From Geothrix fuzhouensis (GTDB taxonomy: Bacteria > Acidobacteriota > Holophagae > Holophagales > Holophagaceae), in assembly GCF_024609325.1 (NCBI RefSeq), contig NZ_JANHMQ010000002.1, positions 808,310-872,309 on the forward strand: a DNA stretch of 64,000 nucleotides, in the 5' to 3' direction. The notes beneath the pieces are model-generated. The model made no database searches. It was not told the origin of the DNA and was given only the letters and a program-made list of their open reading frames with translations. Made by a program: the position numbers and the translations under genes. Within the stretch, counting starts at the first letter, position 1. Each line of letters starts with the position of its first letter. Below, piece after piece: positions 61,643-64,000 of this stretch.

Positions 61643-62458
61643 ATGTCCGACACCCCCCAGGAAATCCCCGAATCGGTAGCTGAGGTTTCGCCTGCGCCAG
61701 AGGCCCCGAAAACCTTCGAGGCGCCCAAGGGCTTCGAAACAAAGTTCCGGGGGTTGGCCCTGCACTTGTCCGCTTTCGACGGTCCCCTGGATCTCCTGCT
61801 GCACCTCATCCATGAACAGAAGCTGGACCTCCTGAACCTGCCCATGGCGGATGTCACGCGGCAGTACATGGACTACCTCGCGCTCATGGAGGAGCTGAAC
61901 CTGGAGATCGCGGCGGAGTTCGTGGCCATGGCCGCCCAGCTGTTGCAGATCAAGTCGCGGCTCATGCTGCCTCGCCCGCCCCAGGAGACCGGCGAGGAGG
62001 ATCCCCGCGAGGCGCTGGTGCAGCGGCTGCTGGACTATCAGCAGGTGAAGGCCGCGGCCATGGTTCTATCGGATCGCGAATCCGACTGGCAGAAGATCGC
62101 CTTCGCGCCGGGCCTGGATCTGGAGGACCACAAGCGCGTGGAGGAGGAGCCCATCCGCGCCACCCTCTTCGATCTTCTGGGCGCCTACCGGGAGGCCCTG
62201 AAGCGCCTGCTGCCGCCGCCCCCCGTGGAGGTGCGAACCCAGCCCAAGACGCTGGAGCAGCGGGTGGTGGAAGTGCTGCGCGACTTGCAGGATGGCTTGT
62301 GGAAGCCTTTCCAGGGCCTGCTGGGACAGGCCCGCAGCCGGGAGGAACTGGTGCTCACTTTCCTCGCGCTGCTTGAATTGGTCCGTACGGGTCGCATCGC
62401 CTTGGTCCAGGGTGAGACCTTCGGGGAGATCCGCGTCAAGGCCGCCGAGGCCGCGTGA
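61643..62458 (+). CDS. scpA: Segregation and condensation protein ScpA
   Basis: A 271-residue kleisin that bridges the SMC heads. LALHLSAFDGPLDLLLHLIHEQKLDLLNLPMADV is spread over the N-terminal domain, which is preceded by a 40-residue Pro/Glu-rich tail. The middle has the family's EEFVAMAAQLLQIKSRLMLP, and the C-terminal winged helix holds RSREELVLTFLALLELVRTG. The next gene overlaps its stop (GTGA). scpB, which commonly follows, is not present. Confidence 0.94.
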   Translation: MSDTPQEIPESVAEVSPAPEAPKTFEAPKGFETKFRGLALHLSAFDGPLDLLLHLIHEQKLDLLNLPMADVTRQYMDYLALMEELNLEIAAEFVAMAAQLLQIKSRLMLPRPPQETGEEDPREALVQRLLDYQQVKAAAMVLSDRESDWQKIAFAPGLDLEDHKRVEEEPIRATLFDLLGAYREALKRLLPPPPVEVRTQPKTLEQRVVEVLRDLQDGLWKPFQGLLGQARSREELVLTFLALLELVRTGRIALVQGETFGEIRVKAAEAA

Positions 62459-62925
62459 ACGACGCGCCGATTTCGCTGCGCAGCGCCTGCCACCTGGCTC
62501 GGCTGGTGGGCTTGGCCCTTTGCATCGGCACGCCGGTGCTCATCGGCGGCCTGATTCTCGCCGGCCTGGTGCCCCCGGGGGAGCAACTGCCCGAGGGCAC
62601 CTATCTCCAGCTTGGTCACGTCTTCACGGGTCTGGTCTTCCTGTCGGCCGCCTGGGTGCTTTGGCGCCGCGGAACCATGTTGAAGGCCTTCCATCAAGTC
62701 TCCGAGCCTCGCCGGGCCGGCGTGGTGCTGCGGGAGACCCTGCTCTACGCAGCGCTGTTCGAGCTGAGCAGTATTTACGGTTTGGTCTACTGGGTCCTGG
62801 TGGGAAAGCATTCTGCGCGCCATGCGTTCGGCTTCATCATTCTCTCTCCGCTCCTGTTCCTGGTTCTCGCGCCCCGGCTCGGGCACTGGAGGAAGGCCTT
62901 GGAACCAGCCCCTGGGGAGGCCTGA
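62455..62925 (+). CDS. Small four-helix membrane protein, unknown
   Basis: A 156-residue protein with four predicted helices (about 15-40, 58-75, 95-115 and 122-142). Short polar loops separate them. No family is recognised. The start is GTG at 62455, overlapping the scpA stop, so its translation is coupled to scpA. It takes the position often used by scpB, but is clearly not ScpB. Confidence 0.7.
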   Translation: MNDAPISLRSACHLARLVGLALCIGTPVLIGGLILAGLVPPGEQLPEGTYLQLGHVFTGLVFLSAAWVLWRRGTMLKAFHQVSEPRRAGVVLRETLLYAALFELSSIYGLVYWVLVGKHSARHAFGFIILSPLLFLVLAPRLGHWRKALEPAPGEA

Positions 62926-62978
62926 TGAGGCAGCGGACGTTATCCTGTGGATTGTTGTTCTAGATCCCAGGGGGACCC

Positions 62979-63482
62979 ATGCGCGAAGGTGAGACCCGAC
63001 CAGGCCAGGAAGGTTCCCCGGATCAAACTCAGAAGCTGGTTCTGCCCATGACCTCGGATCCTGTCCAGCGGACTCAGAAGATCTCCATCCAGGCCGGAAC
63101 CTCCGGGCAGACCCAAGCCTCCGAGGCCCAGGAGGGTGCCTCCCGGCCGTGGACCTGGAAACTGCTCCTGGGCTTCGGAGGCATTCTCGTGCTGGGGGGA
63201 GCGGTCTTCCTGCTGTCCTCGCGGGGCCCGGAGGCCCGGGTGCCCAAACCTCAGGGTGAGGCCTCCAAGGTGGGGACGCCTGATGCAATCCGGGCCTACC
63301 TGGACCAGGCTCAAACGGGGGATGTCCACGCCATGCGGATGCTCGGCGTGATGTACTACTACGGCCTCAATGTGCCGCAGGACCGCGAGGAGGGCCTCCG
63401 TTGGTACCGACAGGCGGCGGAGAAAGGCAGCGACGCGGCCCGCGAGGATCTTGCCAGGCTCCAGGTGGGCGCCGCGAAGTAG
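62979..63482 (+). CDS. Single-pass membrane protein with Sel1-type repeat
   Basis: A 167-residue protein: a Gln/Ser/Thr-rich cytoplasmic region (1-57), one membrane helix (about 59-80) and a C-terminal Sel1-like TPR repeat, with GDVHAMRMLGVMYYYGLNVPQDREEGLRWYRQAAEKG giving the classic A-x-x-x-L-G-x-x-Y-x-x-G pattern. Sel1 repeats mediate protein contacts. The ATG follows AGGGGG. Confidence 0.87.
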   Translation: MREGETRPGQEGSPDQTQKLVLPMTSDPVQRTQKISIQAGTSGQTQASEAQEGASRPWTWKLLLGFGGILVLGGAVFLLSSRGPEARVPKPQGEASKVGTPDAIRAYLDQAQTGDVHAMRMLGVMYYYGLNVPQDREEGLRWYRQAAEKGSDAAREDLARLQVGAAK

Positions 63483-63485
63483 GCA

Positions 63486-64000
63486 TCAGAAGGTGACCAC
63501 CACCTGCAGGCTGCCACCCCAGAAGTGGTAGGTCGAGGCCTTCTCGCCCCAGGTGGCTTCCGCCTTCAAGGCCAGGGATGGGTTCAGCGGCCAGTGCCCC
63601 GTGAGGCTGGCGAGGCGTTCCTGGGGACGGGAGCCGAGAAGGGAGGTCGCGATGCTGGTCGTGCTGCCCATCATGGATGAGCCGGCGCCGCCATAACCGA
63701 ATCGGCCCCCATAGCCGCTGCCCCCCGTGGCCATGGCCGTGGTCGTGGAGGCGAGGCCCCCCCCGGAAGCGGTGCTCTCGATGATGCCCCGCCCCCAGGC
63801 CAGCCGGAGGTTGTGCCACGTGGCGAAGTCGTTGCCTCCGAACCTGAGGTTCAGGATGCAGCCGTTATCAGAATCCCCGTAGGGTTCGTACTGGAGCCGC
63901 TGGTACCAGGCAGAGGCGCTCCAGGACCGGCCCTGATAGCCAGGGCCAGCCTGGAGCAGCCGGACTTCCTGGTTCCCGTCGAAGCGGCTGAGCGCCCCTC
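63486..64000 (-). CDS. Outer-membrane beta-barrel protein, 3' end only
   Basis: The last 171 codons of a gene that enters from the window's right edge. Strands alternate aromatic and polar residues (SWSASAWYQRLQYEPYG, GCILNLRFGGNDFATWHNLRLAWGRG) and the chain ends GGSLQVVVTF with the terminal phenylalanine of outer-membrane barrels. A long Gly/Ser/Thr/Met-rich loop (from STASGGGLAST to STTSIATS) interrupts the strands. The start and identity lie outside. An ATG at 63734 within this frame is internal, because the frame continues upstream without a stop. Confidence 0.75.
   Translation of the reverse strand, partial: GALSRFDGNQEVRLLQAGPGYQGRSWSASAWYQRLQYEPYGDSDNGCILNLRFGGNDFATWHNLRLAWGRGIIESTASGGGLASTTTAMATGGSGYGGRFGYGGAGSSMMGSTTSIATSLLGSRPQERLASLTGHWPLNPSLALKAEATWGEKASTYHFWGGSLQVVVTF

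Noticed and set aside
62455-62925. scpB
   Set aside because: The product is a four-helix membrane protein without winged-helix features.

Overview
The window is GC-rich (roughly two-thirds G+C by eye), densely coded bacterial chromosome, read on both strands with many 1-4 nt ATGA/GTGA gene overlaps. Gene content suggests an anaerobic or facultative Acidobacteriota of the Holophaga/Geothrix type: a periplasmic small tetraheme cytochrome, a sensor kinase with c-type haem motifs in its periplasmic domain, a HybA/HybB-type electron-transfer pair, an exported rubrerythrin and several secreted peptidases. The taxonomic call is an inference from gene content; no rRNA gene is present.

Layout. 0.1-14.6 kb (all minus): a peptide-utilisation stretch with an OPT transporter, an M1 aminopeptidase, a C69 dipeptidase and two tandem M13 endopeptidases, broken by a DUF2231/rubrerythrin pair and a sigma54-type two-component system. 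14.6-19 kb: DUF4442 protein, glpX, cutA, an odd repeat region ending in tRNA-Pro(CGG), dciA-like gene, CoA-transferase, bacilliredoxin. 19-31 kb: FMN reductase, sppA, marC, rimM/khpA/rpsP (split by a 275-bp mobile-looking element), TPR protein, ffh, a YyaL-type protein, malic enzyme. 31-33.4 kb: a BlaI repressor and an M56 membrane protease whose extracellular sensor is a lytic-transglycosylase domain. 33.4-45 kb: ruvC, rnr, an acyltransferase, a second copy of the 275-bp element, a GT9 glycosyltransferase, tetraheme cytochrome, PstS-like protein, cysS, GAF protein, ybgC with a truncated tandem copy, thioredoxin. 45-51 kb: a Bat/VWA cluster and a DUF4139 protein. 51-55.6 kb: SRPBCC, yggS, zinc-ribbon protein, CIRCE-controlled groES-groEL and a decayed copy of the groEL 3' end. 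55.9-60.6 kb: a four-gene respiratory/regulatory operon (HybA-like, HybB/NrfD-like, haem-c histidine kinase, membrane-anchored response regulator fused to a GcvH-like domain), convergent with lipA. 61.6-64 kb: scpA, a membrane protein, a Sel1 protein and the 3' end of an outer-membrane protein gene.

Most notable: (1) the BlaI/M56-SLT circuit, which looks like BlaR1 with its penicillin sensor replaced by a murein-binding enzyme domain; (2) the haem-kinase/GcvH-receiver operon; (3) two 275-276 bp elements with CTAG-bounded terminal inverted repeats and a compensatory internal hairpin; (4) five intergenic palindromes whose arms are built of short tandem units but whose sequences differ; (5) a tRNA-Pro 3' end copied as an inverted repeat.
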